A program made the translations under genes and the position numbers. This document shows positions 63,062 through 64,000 of a stretch of DNA of 64,000 nt, in pieces (the first letter of the stretch is position 1; each line of letters begins with the position of its first letter). Below the pieces are notes generated by a model. It was given only the letters and a program-made list of their open reading frames with translations. It had not been told where the DNA came from and did no database searches. Source of the stretch: Plasmopara viticola (lineage: Eukaryota; Oomycota; Peronosporomycetes; Peronosporales; Peronosporaceae); the NCBI GenBank assembly GCA_001695595.3, contig MBPM02000063.1, positions 186,001 to 250,000 of the forward strand, written 5' to 3'.

Positions 63062-63363
63062 TGATGAATTCGGTTGAGCACTAGACGAGAAAGGGAAGGC
63101 TTTGTAGTTGCGAAGGAAGTCTACACTTGTGGAGTGGAGACGACTGTGCAGGAGAAGGAATATTTAAAAGTGAAATTATTTGTGGGTTTTGCTCAAGCTA
63201 TCTTATTTATATGTAGTCCACAAAACAAATCATGTAAAGGTCGTCCGATTATCATATGCGTCTAATCATCGGTAAAAACGCCGTAATTACGCGCGATCGA
63301 CTTGGACTGGTTTACGGTTAGCTTATTGGTACTTGAACAGACTTGAACCGTTAGCCCACAACA
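63062..63363 (-). repeat. 5' LTR of B-7 (type IV)
   Basis: A 302-bp LTR from TGTTGTGGGCTAACGG at 63363 to AATTCATCA at 63062. Its U3 is unlike types I-III. The 3' end keeps the general layout, and the TTTCACTTTTAAATATTCC region is Inr-like. Confidence 0.88.
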
Positions 63364-63435
63364 TACACTAAGGACCTTATAAATATATAATTTGCATTTT
63401 GCCAACTAGTGCTCACTTCGACCTTACTAACAACA
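63364..63435 (+). repeat. Family A LTR fragment (A-12)
   Basis: The last 72 bp of a family A LTR in plus orientation, TACACTAAGGACC to CTAACAACA. The upstream part is displaced by B-7. The downstream neighbour is B-8 coding sequence, so this was the right end of an A element inserted in B-8. Confidence 0.85.
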
Positions 63436-64000
63436 TTAGAAGCTCTCATGCATCTGACGACAGCTACGCGGCCGAATATTGCGTTTGCAGTTGGCCATGT
63501 ATCACGATTTATAAAGAAACACAGATTGAGCATTAGACTGCAGCCAAGCGTATATTTCGCTATTTGCAAGGTACAAAATTTCATGGTATTTGCTTTCAGC
63601 CTGTTAACAAAGTCGATTTATGTGGATACTCCGACGCAGATTGGGCAATTGATCACACCGACCGCAAGTCAACCTCTGGTTTCGCTTTCATACTGATGAG
63701 TGCTCCGGTAAGCTGGGGAAGTAAAAAGCAGTCAAGAGTTTCATTGTCACCCAACGAAGCGGAGTACATTGACCTAAGCTTAGCGGTCCAAGAAGGTAAA
63801 TGGGTTTATCGCTTACTGTGCGAGATTCTGTATGCGGCAGGTGAGCCTGGACCAGAGCTCAAGATTTTTGATGACAACCAGTCTTGCCCTAAGATGACCA
63901 AGGATCCTGTCAATCACGGCCGAGTCAAACATATCAACATCAAGTACCACCACATCCGCGACGAAGACAAGCGTGGCGAAATTCATCTTGAGTATTGCGA
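63436..64000 (+). pseudogene. Connection and RNase H of family B element B-8 (runs off the window)
   Basis: It has ALMHLTTATRPNIAFAVGHV, then slips. YSDADWA-like sequence at 63630 follows, then SGFAFILMSAPVSWGSKKQS, SPNEAEYIDLSLAVQEGKWV, LKIFDDNQSCPKMTKDPVNH and HINIKYHHIRDEDKRGEI. The acidic residues of RH are recognisable (E in NEAEY, D in DDNQ). It continues to the right of the window. Confidence 0.85.

Larger units (their letters stand above)
61221..63363 (-). mobile_element. Family B element B-7, 5' part (type IV LTR)
   Basis: The minus strand reads 5' LTR (63363-63062), PBS, Gag, PR and integrase, cut by A-11 at 61220. It sits in a family A LTR fragment (63364-63435). Its Gag is closest to B-1, but its LTR is of a different type. 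Confidence 0.9.

Noticed and set aside
1..64000. Retrovirus or env-bearing element
   Set aside because: The order is PR-IN-RT-RH (copia type) and no open frame with signal peptide and membrane anchor lies between RH and the 3' LTR in any copy.

Overview
The window is a dense, nested cluster of Ty1/copia-type LTR retrotransposons and almost nothing else. The host is most likely an oomycete (Phytophthora or a relative). The family A LTRs carry a TATA-like box followed by TCACTTTGCATTTTGCC, which fits the oomycete Inr-plus-FPR core promoter. The coding sequence is G+C-moderate and intronless, and the gene order is Gag, protease (PR), integrase (IN), reverse transcriptase (RT), RNase H (RH), which is the copia order. 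No intact host gene, tRNA, rRNA, CRISPR array or bacterial-style operon was seen.

Two families make up the window (A and B are working labels). Family A has Gag with RINKFDGTNFHTWKFKM, a zinc knuckle CHYCGEHGHWIAKC, protease WLVDSGATQHM, integrase HSDVCGPM/DNGGEY/AERMNR, RT Y(I/V)DD and an RH tail TKHIDIRYHF. Its LTRs are about 280-300 bp and run TGTTGTCGAAGATG...CA. Family B has Gag with [11 protein letters not shown], knuckle [14 protein letters not shown], protease [12 protein letters not shown], integrase [25 protein letters not shown] and tail HIDIKYHHIRDEV. Its LTRs fall into at least four types (I: B-1, B-2; II: B-5; III: B-3, B-4, B-6, solo; IV: B-7). Both families use the same primer binding site (PBS), GGTTATGAGCCC, complementary to the anticodon stem-loop of initiator tRNA-Met. 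This is the half-tRNA priming known from Drosophila copia and Ty5. The first ATG of the polyprotein lies inside it.

Layout. 1-1073: 5' part of B-1 (minus), inserted in A-1 (minus, 1074-2521). 2522-3189: orphan RT piece. 3190-12360: A-2 (plus), interrupted by complete B-2 (7335-12108, target site duplication (TSD) AAGAT). 12361-12809: the only stretch not made of copia sequence. 12810-30393: tandem head-to-tail array of three family A elements (A-3, A-4, A-5, minus) that share LTRs, with B-3 (17581-22132, TSD CCAGC) nested in A-4. 30394-31592: 3' part of B-4 (plus), sitting in the 5' LTR of A-6. A-6 (plus) runs 31593-34026 and resumes at 46641-47250. It is split by A-7 (plus, TSD ATAGT), which is itself split by B-5 (36510-41154) and A-8 (41771-46325). 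A-9 (plus, 47251-52761) carries a solo B LTR in its own LTR and A-10 (47965-52015, TSD CCAGT) in its gag. Then follow B-6 (52762-57286), A-11 (57287-61220), B-7 (61221-63363), an A LTR scrap and B-8 (63436 to the window end, plus).

Every element is broken by frameshifts, stops, deletions or lost catalytic residues, so nothing here is autonomous. The interest is in how the cluster was built. Features include LTRs whose U3 is shared between two families, LTR-sharing tandem elements, and defective lineages that kept integrating after they were already broken. There are also intra-element inversions and filler DNA, and a strong excess of Trp-to-stop and Asp-to-Asn (G to A) lesions.
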